The position numbers and the translations under genes are program-made. A DNA stretch of 64,000 bases from Geomonas limicola (GTDB lineage Bacteria; Desulfobacterota; Desulfuromonadia; Geobacterales; Geobacteraceae), in NCBI RefSeq assembly GCF_014193675.1, contig NZ_BLXZ01000001.1:1-64000 (forward strand). The letters are read 5' to 3'. The notes below the pieces were generated by a model. That model had not been told where the DNA came from. It worked only from the letters and a program-made list of their open reading frames with translations, and did no database searches. Positions 18,363 through 28,376 of the stretch are shown piece by piece. Position 1 is the stretch's first letter. Each line of letters opens with the position of its first letter.

Positions 18363-20022
18363 GGGTGATTCCTCTTTTGTGAGCGATGATGGTGAAACTG
18401 AGCTGGGCGATCTTGCCGAACGAGGCGATCATGTCGCCGAACAGGAGCCCGGCGACGATGCTGCACTTGCCGCTCTTCAGACGCTTCAGGTGGCTCTTGT
18501 TGAGCTCTTCCTCGAGCCTGGCCAATTCAACCTTGAAGGGAGAAAGGTCTTCGTCGGACTCCCCCCGGAAAAGCCGTGCGGCCAGCTCCAGCAAAGTCTC
18601 CACCTTGCCGGCCAGCTGTTTGAGCTCATCCATGGCGGCAGTCGAGTAGGTTAGCCGCTCCTCCTTCTTACGGATCAGGTAGTTGAGCAGCAGCTCGCAC
18701 TGGTCGCCGATCAGTTCCAGGTCGTTGACCAGTTGCAGCATGCTGGGGATCTCCACGGCACGTTCCACGGCCAGGGTCTCCCGGGAGAGGGCGATAAGAA
18801 AATGCGACATGTCGCGGTGCAGGATATCGAGCACGACTTCCTTTTCACGCACGGCAGCGGCCTGTTTGGGATCGAAATTCTCGAAAAGCACCACCAGTTC
18901 CCGGTACATGGTGCAGGCGATCTCCAGCATGCGCTCCAACTCGTTCCAGGCCTGGGCCAGGGCGATGATCGGGGTTTTCAGGACCCGGTTGTCGATGAAG
19001 CGCGGCCGTGCCTCGCTCTCCGAACGCCTGGTCGGCAGGAGCGTTTCGGCCGAGCGGGTGAACACACCGATCAGTGGCAGGAAAACCAGCGCGCAGGCCA
19101 GGGTGAAGATGGTGTGGGCGTTTGCCAGGTGCCTCGCGATAGAGGGGCGCAACTCCGGGATAAGCGGGTGCGCAGCCCCCTGGTGCAGCGCAGTAAGGTC
19201 ACCGGGGGAACAGTAATCGACCGCCTTCAGGAACCAGGGGAAAAAGGCGAGCGCCAGGGCGATGGCCGCGGCGTTGATGCCGAAGTAGAAGATGACGGTG
19301 CGTTTGGCGGTAGGGGTCCCCCCCACGGAGGCGATGAGCGGAATGAGCGAGGCACCGGCCACCTCGCCGACCACCATGGCAACGGCGGCGTCGTAGTGCA
19401 GCGCGCCCCCGGCCGCGAGGGCGATCACGATGCCGATGGTGGCACCGCCGGACTGCACCACGAAGGTGATGAGTGCCCCCAGTAAGACCGCGGTGAGCCG
19501 TGCGGACAGCAGTTGCTGGTGCAGGATCCCGAAGATGGCGCTCTCCCCCAGTGGCAGACAGGCCTCCTCCAGGAGCGACAAGCCGAAAAAGACCAGGCCG
19601 GCGCCGAGCAGCAAGCCCCCGAGCTTGGCCAGACGGCGGCTGCGCGAGAAGAAGCTGAACACCACGCCGAGCGCGATGGCAGGAAGCGCGAAAGCAGCGA
19701 CCCGAAAGGCGATGAACTGGATGGCGAGGGTGGTACCGATGCCGGTCCCCAGGAGAACCCCCAGGGCTTGGTAGAGCGAGAGGAGCCCGGCATTGACGAA
19801 GCCGATCACGAGGACCGAGGCCGCAGAACCGGACTGCAACAGCGAGGAGAGGCAACTTCCGATGAGGGGGGCGGTGAAGCGGTTACCGGTCCCTTTTTCC
19901 AGGATGCGCCGAAGGCGCTCGCCGCTGACCTTCTGCAACCCTTCGGACATGGTGCGCATGCCGAGGATGAACAGGGCCAGACCGCCGAGCGCCTGTGAGA
20001 TGTAGGACCATGAGGTAGGCAT
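18337..20022 (-). CDS. Na+/phosphate cotransporter family protein with PhoU-like tail
   Basis: A 561-residue membrane protein of the NptA/YjbB type. The first 310 residues hold about eight to nine membrane segments and the duplicated Na/Pi motif, seen as GLALFILGM, QSGSAASVLVIGFVNAG and QSGGATIGIVIALAAG. Residues about 360-555 are a soluble helical PhoU-like region. It probably moves phosphate across the inner membrane. An open frame continues 30 codons upstream to a GTG at 20112, but those codons run through AACCTCAACC repeat DNA (encoding LDLNLNLDL) and lack a ribosome-binding site. I choose ATG 20022, where the family sequence begins. It is followed with overlap by the Ppx/GppA gene. Confidence 0.87.
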   Translation of the reverse strand: MPTSWSYISQALGGLALFILGMRTMSEGLQKVSGERLRRILEKGTGNRFTAPLIGSCLSSLLQSGSAASVLVIGFVNAGLLSLYQALGVLLGTGIGTTLAIQFIAFRVAAFALPAIALGVVFSFFSRSRRLAKLGGLLLGAGLVFFGLSLLEEACLPLGESAIFGILHQQLLSARLTAVLLGALITFVVQSGGATIGIVIALAAGGALHYDAAVAMVVGEVAGASLIPLIASVGGTPTAKRTVIFYFGINAAAIALALAFFPWFLKAVDYCSPGDLTALHQGAAHPLIPELRPSIARHLANAHTIFTLACALVFLPLIGVFTRSAETLLPTRRSESEARPRFIDNRVLKTPIIALAQAWNELERMLEIACTMYRELVVLFENFDPKQAAAVREKEVVLDILHRDMSHFLIALSRETLAVERAVEIPSMLQLVNDLELIGDQCELLLNYLIRKKEERLTYSTAAMDELKQLAGKVETLLELAARLFRGESDEDLSPFKVELARLEEELNKSHLKRLKSGKCSIVAGLLFGDMIASFGKIAQLSFTIIAHKRGITHEASGRVH

Positions 20023-20034
20023 GATGAGAAGCAG

Positions 20035-20151
20035 GTCGAGGTTAAGGTTGAGGTCGAGAAAAAGCTCCCGCAAGGCTGAGACTGCGTCGGTAACCAGGTC
20101 GAAGTATCCCACTCTGGCGGGTTTTACTCAACCTCAACCTCAACCTTAACC
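20035..20151. repeat. Inverted pair of AACCTCAACC-type repeats
   Basis: GAGGTTAAGGTTGAGG (within 20035-20058) faces ACTCAACCTCAACCTTAACC (within 20127-20151), giving near-complementary arms between the HU-family gene and the transporter. It is the same word family as at 1519-1612. It may form a long hairpin in the intergenic RNA. It spuriously extends the transporter reading frame. Confidence 0.6.
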
Positions 20152-20156
20152 CGATG

Positions 20157-20432
20157 TTATCCTGATACCTTCTCCTTCAGCTCCTTACCGACTTTGAAGA
20201 AGGGGAGCTTTTTCGCCTTCACCGCGATGGATTCCCCCGTCTTCGGGTTTCTCCCGGTGTAGGCGTCATACTCCTTGACGACAAAACTCCCGAACCCCCT
20301 GATTTCTATCCTATCGCCGGATAGCAGGGCATCGGTCATCGATGAAAACACTGCGTTAACGACCTCTTCAGCTTTCTTGAAAGAGAGGGCCTTCTTGGCG
20401 GCAAGCGACTCGATGAGTTCCGATTTGTTCAT
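20157..20432 (-). CDS. HU/IHF family DNA-binding protein
   Basis: A 91-residue histone-like protein that bends DNA as a dimer. The whole family pattern is present: MNKSELIESLAAK, the helical core, RIEIRGFGSFVVKEY leading into the DNA-wrapping arm TGRNPKTGESIAV, and the closing KKLPFFKVGKELKEKV. The R-G-F-G-S-F signature is shared by HU and IHF beta. The arm RNPKTGE is closest to IHF, but I cannot decide between them. CCGGAGGAAAGGACC precedes the ATG. IHF is needed for many sigma-54 promoters, which are frequent here, but no link is shown by position. Confidence 0.93.
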   Translation of the reverse strand: MNKSELIESLAAKKALSFKKAEEVVNAVFSSMTDALLSGDRIEIRGFGSFVVKEYDAYTGRNPKTGESIAVKAKKLPFFKVGKELKEKVSG

Positions 20433-20457
20433 GGTCCTTTCCTCCGGTTAGTATGCC

Positions 20458-21513
20458 TCAGCAACACCCCTTCAAGTACTGTTTGGCCAGGAATTTTGCT
20501 TCGGCGTCACGTCCTTGGCTCGCCAGCAGTGGCACCAGCTGCTCCGCTGCGGACTTGGCTACGGACTTGAATTGCAATGCCTTGGACCAGGCTTCCAGGG
20601 CAGCCGCGTTGTCGCCGGACGCCTGGTGCAGCTCGCCCAGAATAAACTGGGCTTGGTCCGGGAGGAGGTCGCGTTGTTGCATCCGGGTCACGATCTCGAT
20701 TGCCTCGCCATAGAGACCGAAATCGCACTTAAGATGCATCAGTGCAAGGTACAGGGTGGCGTTGTCCGGGTTAATGTTGAGTCCCCGTTTCAGTAGTTCC
20801 TCGCACTCATGAGCGTGACCGCCCCTGTACAGTATAAGTGCCAATTCGTAGATTACAATGTCATTTTCGGAAGATAACAACATTTCTTTGAGAATGGGGA
20901 ACGCAGCCGCGTCGTCGCCTTCATGAATGAGAAGGTAGGCTTTGGCAAATTCATGACCCATGGCACAGTAGCGCTCCGGCAGATCCCCCGGCAACGGCTG
21001 CACGAGCAGGGTGAAGCGATCGTCCTCGTGCACGTCGTCGGTGTTCACCTCGACCGGTGCCTGGTGGTGCTTCCCGGAATCGCTGCAGGAGCCGCAGGAG
21101 CTCTTGTGACCGTGCCCGTGAGCGTGCGCGGCAGGCGCCTTGGCTGCGGCAGCCGAGGCAGCTTTGGGCTGGTTCAGTTCGCGCAGTGCGCTGGTGGCGC
21201 GGGAGCGCAAGGCCGGGTCGGCGGCGAGTTCGAGCACCAGAGAGAGATGATCGGCCGCCTTCTGCAGGTCCCCGGCATTGGCGGCATGGTTCCCCTCCTC
21301 CAGGTTCAGCTCACCCAACCGATTCCCGGCCCGGGCCAGCCCGTCCGCAATTCGCTTCACGTCCTCGACGGCATCCGACGGACAGCAGGCTTGGGCCTCC
21401 TGGTACTCGACGCGCGCATCGGCGTAGCGTTCGGCGGCGAAGTACTTGTCCCCTTGGGCCAGGTAGTAGTTGTGGTCACGGTCCTTCTTGAACAGTTTGC
21501 TGAAAAACGACAT
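20458..21513 (-). CDS. Tetratricopeptide repeat protein with His/Cys-rich linker
   Basis: A 351-residue protein without signal peptide. TPR-like helices fill residues 15-110 (LAQGDKYFAAERYADARVEYQEA) and 195-345 (YELALILYRGGHAHECEELLKRGL; FILGELHQASGDNAAALEAWSKAL). Between them lies a His/Cys-rich stretch HAHGHGHKSSCGSC that could bind metal, and the protein ends in GCC. The specific function is unknown; TPR proteins act as assembly scaffolds. Near it are the rRNA methylase gene and the HU-family gene, which give no functional hint. AGGAGA lies before the ATG. Confidence 0.75.
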   Translation of the reverse strand: MSFFSKLFKKDRDHNYYLAQGDKYFAAERYADARVEYQEAQACCPSDAVEDVKRIADGLARAGNRLGELNLEEGNHAANAGDLQKAADHLSLVLELAADPALRSRATSALRELNQPKAASAAAAKAPAAHAHGHGHKSSCGSCSDSGKHHQAPVEVNTDDVHEDDRFTLLVQPLPGDLPERYCAMGHEFAKAYLLIHEGDDAAAFPILKEMLLSSENDIVIYELALILYRGGHAHECEELLKRGLNINPDNATLYLALMHLKCDFGLYGEAIEIVTRMQQRDLLPDQAQFILGELHQASGDNAAALEAWSKALQFKSVAKSAAEQLVPLLASQGRDAEAKFLAKQYLKGCC

Positions 21514-21551
21514 GCGGGGTCTCCTGTGAAATGTAGTAGTTATAGCAAAGG

Positions 21552-22868
21552 CTAGAGCAATTCGAGTAAGGTGACGCTTTCGAGATGGTACGTCTGCGGG
21601 AACATGTCGACCGGTTGCGAGGCGACCACCCGGTAGCCGCGCTCGGTCAAGAGGGCCAGGTCCCGGGCCAGGGTCGGCGGATCGCAGGAAACGTAGACGA
21701 TCCGGAGTGCGGCGAGCCGGGCAATCTCTCCGGCAGCCTCGGCACCGCTCCTGGGCGGATCCAGGATCACCAGGTCGAAGCGCTCTTCCGCTTCGGAGAG
21801 CCGCGCCACCACCCGTGCCACGTCACCAACCTCGAACTGCGCGTTGGCGATGCCGTTGGACGCGGCGTTGGCACGGGCGTCGTCGATGGAGGGGGCATAC
21901 CCCTCGACACCCAGGACGGATGCCGCATAGCGGGAGAGCGGCAGCGAGATGTTGCCGTTACCGCAATAAAGGTCGAGCACCCGCTCCTGGCCGGTGAGTT
22001 GGGCGAAACGGTGCACCGCGGCGATCAGTTCCAGGTTCTGGGGGTAGTTCACCTGGGAAAAGCCACCCCTGCCAAAGCGCAGCGTGAGTTCCGGGGCTCC
22101 GGGGAGAAAATCTGCCGGTACCCGGTAGGCAAGCGAATCGATCCCGAACACCTTATCGATGCGGGCCTTCGCGCCACTGCGCAGAAAGAGCCCGCCGACC
22201 GCGGAGAGCTGGTCGCGTCGCGCGTAGAACGCCTCTTTTAGGGAAGCTGCGGCGGCCGGCTCCACGTGCAAAACGGCGATGCTCTCACCGTCGGCCCCGA
22301 TGGAGAGGTCGATCTGGGAAAGCGTGCGCCCCTTGGGAAGCCTGCCGACCACAGCCCGGAACTGGTCCGCCATCCGGTTCAGGAGGGGATCGGAAATATG
22401 GCAGCCACAAGCGGCATCGACCACCCGGTGCGAACCTGCCTGGAAAAAGCCCAGAAGTATTCTGTCCTTGAGGTGGGCCACCTTGAGCTGGATCCGCGAG
22501 CGGTACCCGTACTCACTGGGCGAAGCGCTGACCGGAAGGATCGCCTCGGCCGGCACCCGGCCGATACGCTGCAGGGTCTCAGAAAAGATTGCCCCCTTCT
22601 GGGCCAGCTGTTCGACATAGGGGAGAAACTGCCAATCGCAGCCACCGCAGCGACCGAAGATGGGGCAGCGGGCGGCGATCCGCGCGGGTGAGGGCTCGAC
22701 AACCTCGAGGAGTTCTCCCTCGACGAAGGAGCGCTTCTCCTTGACAAGCCGCACGCGCACCCGGTCACCGGGAGCTGTGTAGGGGACAAAACAGGCCTTT
22801 CCCGCCAGCCGACCGAATCCGGACCCGCCGTAGCTCAGCTTATCGATAACGATTTCGGCCTCAGCCAT
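21552..22868 (-). CDS. rlmD: 23S rRNA (uracil-5-)-methyltransferase, RlmD/RumA type
   Basis: A 438-residue RNA m5U methylase. An N-terminal TRAM domain (about 1-60, YGGSGFGRL, VPYTAPGDRVRVR) is followed by an iron-sulfur binding cysteine group CPIFGRCGGC. A later CGCHI may supply the fourth ligand. The SAM motif is VLDLYCGNGNISLPL, and the catalytic cysteine is in VYVSCDPPTLARDL. The FeS cysteines point to the RlmD/RlmC group and not TrmA. The position methylated (U1939 in E. coli for RlmD) is an inference. The start at 22868 overlaps the previous gene's stop by eight bases, so translation is coupled. Confidence 0.85.
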   Translation of the reverse strand: MAEAEIVIDKLSYGGSGFGRLAGKACFVPYTAPGDRVRVRLVKEKRSFVEGELLEVVEPSPARIAARCPIFGRCGGCDWQFLPYVEQLAQKGAIFSETLQRIGRVPAEAILPVSASPSEYGYRSRIQLKVAHLKDRILLGFFQAGSHRVVDAACGCHISDPLLNRMADQFRAVVGRLPKGRTLSQIDLSIGADGESIAVLHVEPAAAASLKEAFYARRDQLSAVGGLFLRSGAKARIDKVFGIDSLAYRVPADFLPGAPELTLRFGRGGFSQVNYPQNLELIAAVHRFAQLTGQERVLDLYCGNGNISLPLSRYAASVLGVEGYAPSIDDARANAASNGIANAQFEVGDVARVVARLSEAEERFDLVILDPPRSGAEAAGEIARLAALRIVYVSCDPPTLARDLALLTERGYRVVASQPVDMFPQTYHLESVTLLELL

Positions 22869-23256
22869 TGATATGCATGGGGATCGCAAAGGACCGGGAG
22901 CGGGACTTGAGCCGATTCAGCTCGGACTGCACCAGACGGCGGGGGAAGTTCTCCGAGGAGAAGTAACCAAGGGAGTGTTCGATGAAATGCTGAATGACCT
23001 TTTCCACCTGGTCTGCCACCAAGAGTGTGGGCACACCCTGGTGCTCCACGAGCTTACGGTAAGAAACCGAGGCGCCCAGGAGTTTGCGGGCGGCCTCGAA
23101 GGCGGCGGGATCGTCGAACAGTTGGGCGGTGAGCGGGACCTCGCAGGTCACCTCCACCCGTACCTGGTGATAATCTCCGAAATAGCGGCGGCTGGCGTCA
23201 CTGAAGCGGACGGTAAGACCGTTGTCCAGTGCCAGTTCCCTGACGATACTGTTCAT
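22861..23256 (-). CDS. Conserved hypothetical protein, coupled to rlmD
   Basis: A 131-residue soluble protein with no domain I recognise. It contains LDNGLTVRFSDASRRYFGDYHQVRVEV, a beta-rich opening with the pattern 'dynamic small-molecule or RNA binding' common to many hypotheticals, then a helical second half ending in basic RLKSRSRSFAIP. Its stop codon overlaps the start of the rRNA methylase gene. The basic tail and this coupling would fit an RNA-related role, but that is only a guess. GGAG lies 11 bases ahead of the ATG. Confidence 0.65.
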   Translation of the reverse strand: MNSIVRELALDNGLTVRFSDASRRYFGDYHQVRVEVTCEVPLTAQLFDDPAAFEAARKLLGASVSYRKLVEHQGVPTLLVADQVEKVIQHFIEHSLGYFSSENFPRRLVQSELNRLKSRSRSFAIPMHING

Positions 23257-23440
23257 GGTGCGGGGTAACTCCTTCGAAAAATCGACGCTATTTTTAGCAT
23301 GTTGCGCCTATCCTGTAAATAGAATAGCTTTGAACCGGCAAAAGGAGCCTATGAGTGAAAACCAGCTTGCTTTTTTCTGGAAATATTTGTAAAGTCACAG
23401 ATTGTTAAAAATAGCTGCTACCAACCAGCCAGGAGTGCAA

Positions 23441-23659
23441 ATGAGCAAGGAAGAAGCAATTGAAGTTGAAGGCACGGTAATCGAGCCGCTGCCCAACGCG
23501 ATGTTCAAAGTAAAGCTGGAAAACGACCACATGGTGCTGGCACACATCTCCGGCAAGATGCGCAAGTTTTTCATCAAAATCCTGCCCGGCGACAAGGTCA
23601 CCGTCGAACTGTCCCCCTACGACCTCAGCCGCGGCCGCATCACCTATCGCGCGAAGTAA
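23441..23659 (+). CDS. infA: Translation initiation factor IF-1
   Basis: A 72-residue S1/OB-fold protein that binds the ribosomal A site during initiation. The signature is clear: [21 protein letters not shown], the loop [17 protein letters not shown] and the end [13 protein letters not shown]. The open frame begins 13 codons earlier, but ATG 23441 has AGGAG five bases ahead and gives the standard [11 protein letters not shown] start. It stands alone, ahead of efp, not inside a ribosomal-protein operon, so it may be a second infA copy. Many Geobacter-type genomes carry more than one. Confidence 0.95.
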   Translation: MSKEEAIEVEGTVIEPLPNAMFKVKLENDHMVLAHISGKMRKFFIKILPGDKVTVELSPYDLSRGRITYRAK

Positions 23660-23810
23660 CCCGCCCAGGCAGTCCCGGCGCAACCAGCCACTCCCCCATC
23701 TGAACCCGTCTCTATCAAAGGTCACGGGAACCAGGGGTGAGTTGCGCTCAGGCACGCGGCGAGCTAAATATTTGTAAATTCTCACTATAACTGCATCAGA
23801 AGGAATCTCC

Positions 23811-24374
23811 ATGTACACTGCAGCAGACCTCAGGAAAGGGCTCAAGATCACCATCGACAACGAGCCGTACATCATCACCCACTTCGACTTCGCCAAGCCG
23901 GGCAAGGGTCAGGCGCTGTACCGCACCAAGATGAAGAACATGATGACCGGCACGACCCTGGAGCGCACCTACCGCTCGGGCGAAACCTTCGAACCGGCCC
24001 ACCTCGAGGACCGCAAGATGCAGTACCTCTACAAGGAGGACGACCACTACTGCTTCATGGACAACACCACCTTCGAGCAGGTGCACGTTTCCGAGGACGC
24101 CATGGGCGACGCCAAGAACTACCTGATCGACAACCTGCCGGTCGACGTGCTGCTGTTCAGGGAGAAGGCGATCGGCGTCGAGGTTCCCAACTTCGTCAAC
24201 CTGCGCGTCACCGAGACCCTGCCGTGGGTCAAGGGCGACACCTCCGGCAGTGACTCCAAGCCGGCCACCGTGGAAACCGGCTACGTGCTGCGCGTTCCCC
24301 CCTTCATCGAGGAGGGCGAACTGATCGTCATCGACACCCGTACCGGCGAGTACTCCACCAGGGTCAAGGGGTAA
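23811..24374 (+). CDS. efp: Elongation factor P
   Basis: A 187-residue factor that rescues ribosomes stalled at proline runs. Three beta-barrel domains are evident: the N-terminal KOW-like domain, the central OB domain, and the C-terminal OB domain ending in VIDTRTGEYSTRVKG. The tip of the first domain reads AKPGKGQA. Lysine 32 there corresponds to E. coli Lys34, which is beta-lysylated by EpmA. The next gene, two bases after the stop, encodes EpmA, so substrate and modifier are co-translated. AAGGA precedes the ATG. Confidence 0.96.
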   Translation: MYTAADLRKGLKITIDNEPYIITHFDFAKPGKGQALYRTKMKNMMTGTTLERTYRSGETFEPAHLEDRKMQYLYKEDDHYCFMDNTTFEQVHVSEDAMGDAKNYLIDNLPVDVLLFREKAIGVEVPNFVNLRVTETLPWVKGDTSGSDSKPATVETGYVLRVPPFIEEGELIVIDTRTGEYSTRVKG

Positions 24375-24376
24375 TC

Positions 24377-25288
24377 ATGGCAGGGAACTGGGCCCTCTCC
24401 CGCCGGCGTTCGGCGCTGGAGCGGAGAGGGGCCATTTTCGACAGCATCCGGGCATTTTTCAGGGGAAAGGGGTATCTCGAAGTCGAGACCCCTTTTCGCA
24501 TTCCTGCGCCCGCACCCGAGGCCAACATCGACGCCATCCCCGCCTCAGGGTGGTTCCTGCACACCTCCCCCGAACTCTGCATGAAGCGGCTCTTGGCGGC
24601 CGGCTATCAGCGGATCTTCCAGATCTGCCGCTGCTGGCGCGATGGCGAGCGCGGGGTGCGCCACCTCTCCGAGTTCACCATGCTGGAGTGGTACCGGGCC
24701 GGCACCGACTACCTGGGGCTCATGGAGGAAACCGAGGAACTCCTGCGGGCGGCGGCCGGTAGCGACTGCATCCTGTACCGCGATTGCCGGATCGATCTCA
24801 GCCTGCCCGCCGAGCGTCTGACGGTAGCCGAGGCGTTCGCTCGCTGGACCGCGACCACCCCCGAGGCGGCTCTGGCCGCGGGGAGCTTCGACGACCTGAT
24901 GGTCGAACAGATCGAGCCGAACCTCGGGATACATCGTCCCAGCTTCCTCTACGACTACCCCGCACCTTGTGGTGCGCTGGCGCGCCTGAAGCCGGAAAAT
25001 CCCGCAGTCGCCGAGCGGTTCGAACTCTACCTGGGAGGGCTTGAGATCGCCAACGCCTTCTCGGAGCTCAGCGACCCGGTGGAGCAGCGGGCCCGCTTCC
25101 TTCAGGAGGCAGCCGAGCGGGCACAAAACGGTAAACTCCCCTACCCTACGGCCGACAAGTTCCTGGACGCCCTCAAAGACCTCCCCGACTCGGCCGGGAT
25201 CGCCCTCGGTCTGGACCGCCTGGTCATGGTACTCCTGGATGCCGAGAGCATCGACGAAGTGGTCGCCTTCACCACCGAAGAACTCTAA
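24377..25288 (+). CDS. epmA: EF-P--(R)-beta-lysine ligase EpmA (PoxA/GenX)
   Basis: A 303-residue stand-alone catalytic core of a class II lysyl-tRNA synthetase without an anticodon-binding domain. The motifs are motif 1 around GYLEVETPF, motif 2 RIFQICRCWRDGE followed by HLSEFTMLEWY, and motif 3 GIALGLDRLVMVLLD. Instead of charging tRNA, EpmA joins (R)-beta-lysine to EF-P. It is directly downstream of efp with a two-base gap. The aminomutase EpmB that makes beta-lysine is not in the window. Confidence 0.93.
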   Translation: MAGNWALSRRRSALERRGAIFDSIRAFFRGKGYLEVETPFRIPAPAPEANIDAIPASGWFLHTSPELCMKRLLAAGYQRIFQICRCWRDGERGVRHLSEFTMLEWYRAGTDYLGLMEETEELLRAAAGSDCILYRDCRIDLSLPAERLTVAEAFARWTATTPEAALAAGSFDDLMVEQIEPNLGIHRPSFLYDYPAPCGALARLKPENPAVAERFELYLGGLEIANAFSELSDPVEQRARFLQEAAERAQNGKLPYPTADKFLDALKDLPDSAGIALGLDRLVMVLLDAESIDEVVAFTTEEL

Positions 25289-25439
25289 ACGCCCCCCGCG
25301 GCAAGCTCGTTAATCGTCTATGGTTAAACGAAGTTATCGTAACTATTATTCTTTTTTAACAGACAACCTCAGATTAATCCGGTAATATGAGCGGTCAGGT
25401 TCCTAACCGAGCGTTATCCGATTGCTGTCGAGGTTGTAC

Positions 25440-28301
25440 ATGTTCCAGTCCCGGCCGGGAGCACGGCGCATCGCCTTTTTGCTGACCTTTGCGGTCACCT
25501 GCTGTTTCTTCGGCAAGCTTTTCTACGACATCCGCACCGACCGCCGGCAATCACTGGAGCATGCCGAACAACACTCCCGCGGCCTAGCCAGCGCACTCCA
25601 CGAACACGCCCTGCGTACCTTCAACGGCGCGGAAGCCACCATCGACTCCCTCGCCCGTGGCATCGCCACCATTTCGCATACCGGACTCCCCGACGAGCAC
25701 CACCTCCAACAGCTTTTCGCGGCACACGCGAGCAGCCAATCAGTCCTGGCCACCCTCTTCATCGCTACACCGGACGGCATCCTGCACGCCGTTTCTTCAG
25801 AATATCCGGTACGACAGGTCAACATCAGCGACCGGGAGTACTTCCGGCACCATGCCGCGTCCAAAGACCCGAGCCTCTTCATCTCAAAGCCGTTTCGCAG
25901 CAGGCTGGACAACCAGTGGCTGATCACGGTAACCAAGCGGCTCTCCAACCCGGACGGCAGCCTGCGGCTGATCGTCGGCGTATCCCTCACCGCGCAGTAC
26001 TTCAGCAGCTTCTACTCGACCCTCGAGCTTTTGCCCACCGACCGGATCCTGTTGCTGCGCAAAGACGGCACCCTGCTCTCCATGGGTCCCTTCTCCGAGG
26101 CACTCATGGCCACGGCGCCCAACAAGCTCTTCCCGCCCGAGTTGCTCCTTTCTGCGGAAGCCGGCACCCTTCCCAACGCCAAAGTCCCGCTGGACGGCAC
26201 GGAACGTGTCATCAGTTACCGGTCCTCCTCCACCTACCCGATCGTCGCGGTCATCTCGTTGGACCGCCAGGAGCGCCTCAACCAGTGGTCGGCCCGCACC
26301 CGGCGCGAACTCGCCAGTTCAGCGCTGCTGCTCTCCCTGGTCGGCGCGCTCGCCCTGCTGATCAGCCGGCAGGTGGCTCGCCTCAAGGAGGCCAACCGCC
26401 AACTCTCCGAGCAGAAGCTGGAACTCTTCCGCGCCAAACAGCGCTCCCAGGAAATCGTCAACAGCATCGACGGCATCGTCTGGGAATACGATCTCCCGTC
26501 GGGCCGCTTCACCTTCATAAGCGAGCAGAGCGAGTCGATTACCGGGCTTGCCGCGACGCGCTGGCTGAACGATCCCGGGTGCTGGTGCGAGCGGATCTTT
26601 CCCGGTGACCAGACTTGGCTTGCCTGGCTGGAGCACGACCCGGAGCGCCTTCCCGGCGATGCCATTTTCGAATACCGATTCAAGACCGATCGGGGCGCCT
26701 GGATCTGGCTCAGGGACCTGGTGAGCGTGGTGCACGAAAATGGGGTACCAGCGCGCCTGCGCGGGGTCATGTTGGACATCTCGCAGGAAAAGCAGGCCGA
26801 GGCCCAACTCCTCGAGTACCGTCAGGCAGTGGAAGGGTCCAACGACATGGTCAGTGTAGTGGACCGCGACTACCGGTACCTGATGGGGAACCGCGCGTTC
26901 CTCGGGTACCTCGGGCTGGAGCGCCACCAGTTGCTGGGGAAAACGGTGGCAGAGGTGATGGGTGCCCCCCGTTTCCGTGAGCTGAAGCCGTATCTGGATG
27001 CCTGCCTCGCGGGAGATAGCGTCAGTTTCGAGCAGCAGACCCGCTCGCCATCCGGAGAGCCGCGCGACCTCGCCTTCAGTTTCTCACCCGTGGTACAACG
27101 CGGTGTGGTGACCCGGGTCGCCTGTATCGGAACGGACACCACCCAGCAGCGGGCCCTGGAAGAACAGCTGCGCCAGGCCCAAAAGATGGAGGCCACCGGA
27201 CTTTTGGCGGGAGGTATCGCCCACGATTTCAACAACATCCTCACCGTCATCATCGGCTACTGCAGCGTGATGCAGATGCGACTGCTGCCCGCCGACCCGA
27301 ACCGGAACAGCGTCGACCAGGTGCTCGCTGCGGCGGAGCGGGCGGCGGGGCTTACCCGGAGCCTGCTTGCCTTCAGCCGGAAGCAGGTGATGAACCCGCG
27401 CCAGGTCGACCTGAACGGGATCGTCCGACACGTCGAGCACTTCCTGGGCCGGGTAATCGGCGAAGATATCACGCTCGAGACCAGGCTCGCCCCCGAGCCG
27501 CTGTACATCTTTGCCGACAGCGGACAGATCGAGCAGGTCCTGATGAACCTGGCGACCAACGCGCGGGATGCCATGCCTGAGGGAGGGACGCTCCAGGTAC
27601 AGACCCAGCTGGTGGACCTGGAGCCGGGCCGGATCGGCTTCAGCTGGTGTTCCACGGGTCGCTATGCCCTCTTGAGCATTGCCGATACCGGCATGGGGAT
27701 GGACGAGGCGACCCGCGCGAAGATCTTCGAACCGTTCTTTACCACCAAGGAGGTCGGCAAGGGAACCGGGCTTGGACTCGCCATGGCCTACGGGATCGCC
27801 CTGCAGCACAACGGCCAGATCATGGTGGAGAGCGAGCTGGGGCAGGGAACCATCTTCAAGGTCTATCTCCCGATCACCAGCTGCCAGGAAGCGGCCCCAC
27901 CCCCGGATGAGCCGCGGGCGGAAGCACAGGCGGGGTGCGAGCTGATTTTGGTGGCCGAGGATGAGACGGCGGTACGGGAACTGGTGCGCAGCATACTGAT
28001 GAGTTTCGGTTATCGGGTGCTTCTGGCAGCCGACGGTGCCGAGGCGGTCGAGCAGTTCCGCGCACACCGTGACGAGGTCGACCTGGTCCTTTTGGACCTC
28101 ATCATGCCGAAGCTGAGCGGCAAGGCGGCCTACGACGAGATCCAGCGTCTCAAGCCCGGCATCCCCACCCTCTTCACCAGCGGCTACACGGCCGACGTGA
28201 TCCGCAGCAAGGGCGAACTCGCCCCCGAAACCGAGCTGGTCATGAAGCCGGTACACCCGCTGCACCTGATCAGCAAGGTCCGCGAACTCCTGGACCGCTA
28301 A
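25440..28301 (+). CDS. Hybrid histidine kinase: dCACHE-PAS-PAS-HisKA-HATPase-receiver
   Basis: A 953-residue membrane sensor. A first membrane helix (about 10-30) and a second (about 290-310) enclose a double-CACHE-like periplasmic domain with the conserved [14 protein letters not shown] stretch [16 protein letters not shown]. Two PAS domains follow (about 345-460 and 470-590), then the kinase core with the phospho-acceptor histidine in [15 protein letters not shown]-boxes [10 protein letters not shown] and [11 protein letters not shown], and a C-terminal receiver with the phospho-aspartate in [13 protein letters not shown]. The AHDFNN form is the NtrB-like kinase class. The TTG codon 18 bases upstream is open too, but ATG 25440 has GAGG seven bases ahead. 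No regulator is adjacent, so the partner is unknown. Confidence 0.9.
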   Translation: MFQSRPGARRIAFLLTFAVTCCFFGKLFYDIRTDRRQSLEHAEQHSRGLASALHEHALRTFNGAEATIDSLARGIATISHTGLPDEHHLQQLFAAHASSQSVLATLFIATPDGILHAVSSEYPVRQVNISDREYFRHHAASKDPSLFISKPFRSRLDNQWLITVTKRLSNPDGSLRLIVGVSLTAQYFSSFYSTLELLPTDRILLLRKDGTLLSMGPFSEALMATAPNKLFPPELLLSAEAGTLPNAKVPLDGTERVISYRSSSTYPIVAVISLDRQERLNQWSARTRRELASSALLLSLVGALALLISRQVARLKEANRQLSEQKLELFRAKQRSQEIVNSIDGIVWEYDLPSGRFTFISEQSESITGLAATRWLNDPGCWCERIFPGDQTWLAWLEHDPERLPGDAIFEYRFKTDRGAWIWLRDLVSVVHENGVPARLRGVMLDISQEKQAEAQLLEYRQAVEGSNDMVSVVDRDYRYLMGNRAFLGYLGLERHQLLGKTVAEVMGAPRFRELKPYLDACLAGDSVSFEQQTRSPSGEPRDLAFSFSPVVQRGVVTRVACIGTDTTQQRALEEQLRQAQKMEATGLLAGGIAHDFNNILTVIIGYCSVMQMRLLPADPNRNSVDQVLAAAERAAGLTRSLLAFSRKQVMNPRQVDLNGIVRHVEHFLGRVIGEDITLETRLAPEPLYIFADSGQIEQVLMNLATNARDAMPEGGTLQVQTQLVDLEPGRIGFSWCSTGRYALLSIADTGMGMDEATRAKIFEPFFTTKEVGKGTGLGLAMAYGIALQHNGQIMVESELGQGTIFKVYLPITSCQEAAPPPDEPRAEAQAGCELILVAEDETAVRELVRSILMSFGYRVLLAADGAEAVEQFRAHRDEVDLVLLDLIMPKLSGKAAYDEIQRLKPGIPTLFTSGYTADVIRSKGELAPETELVMKPVHPLHLISKVRELLDR

Positions 28302-28376
28302 CATCTTTCCCCACACCTTCGCCCTACCCCGTGCCGAGGCATCCCCGTTCCGGCCCTTTTTGGGGGGCGCCCAACC

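Noticed and set aside
20023..20112. 30-codon N-terminal extension of the Na/Pi cotransporter from a GTG
   Set aside because: The codons are translated repeat DNA, lack a ribosome-binding site, and precede the normal family N-terminus.
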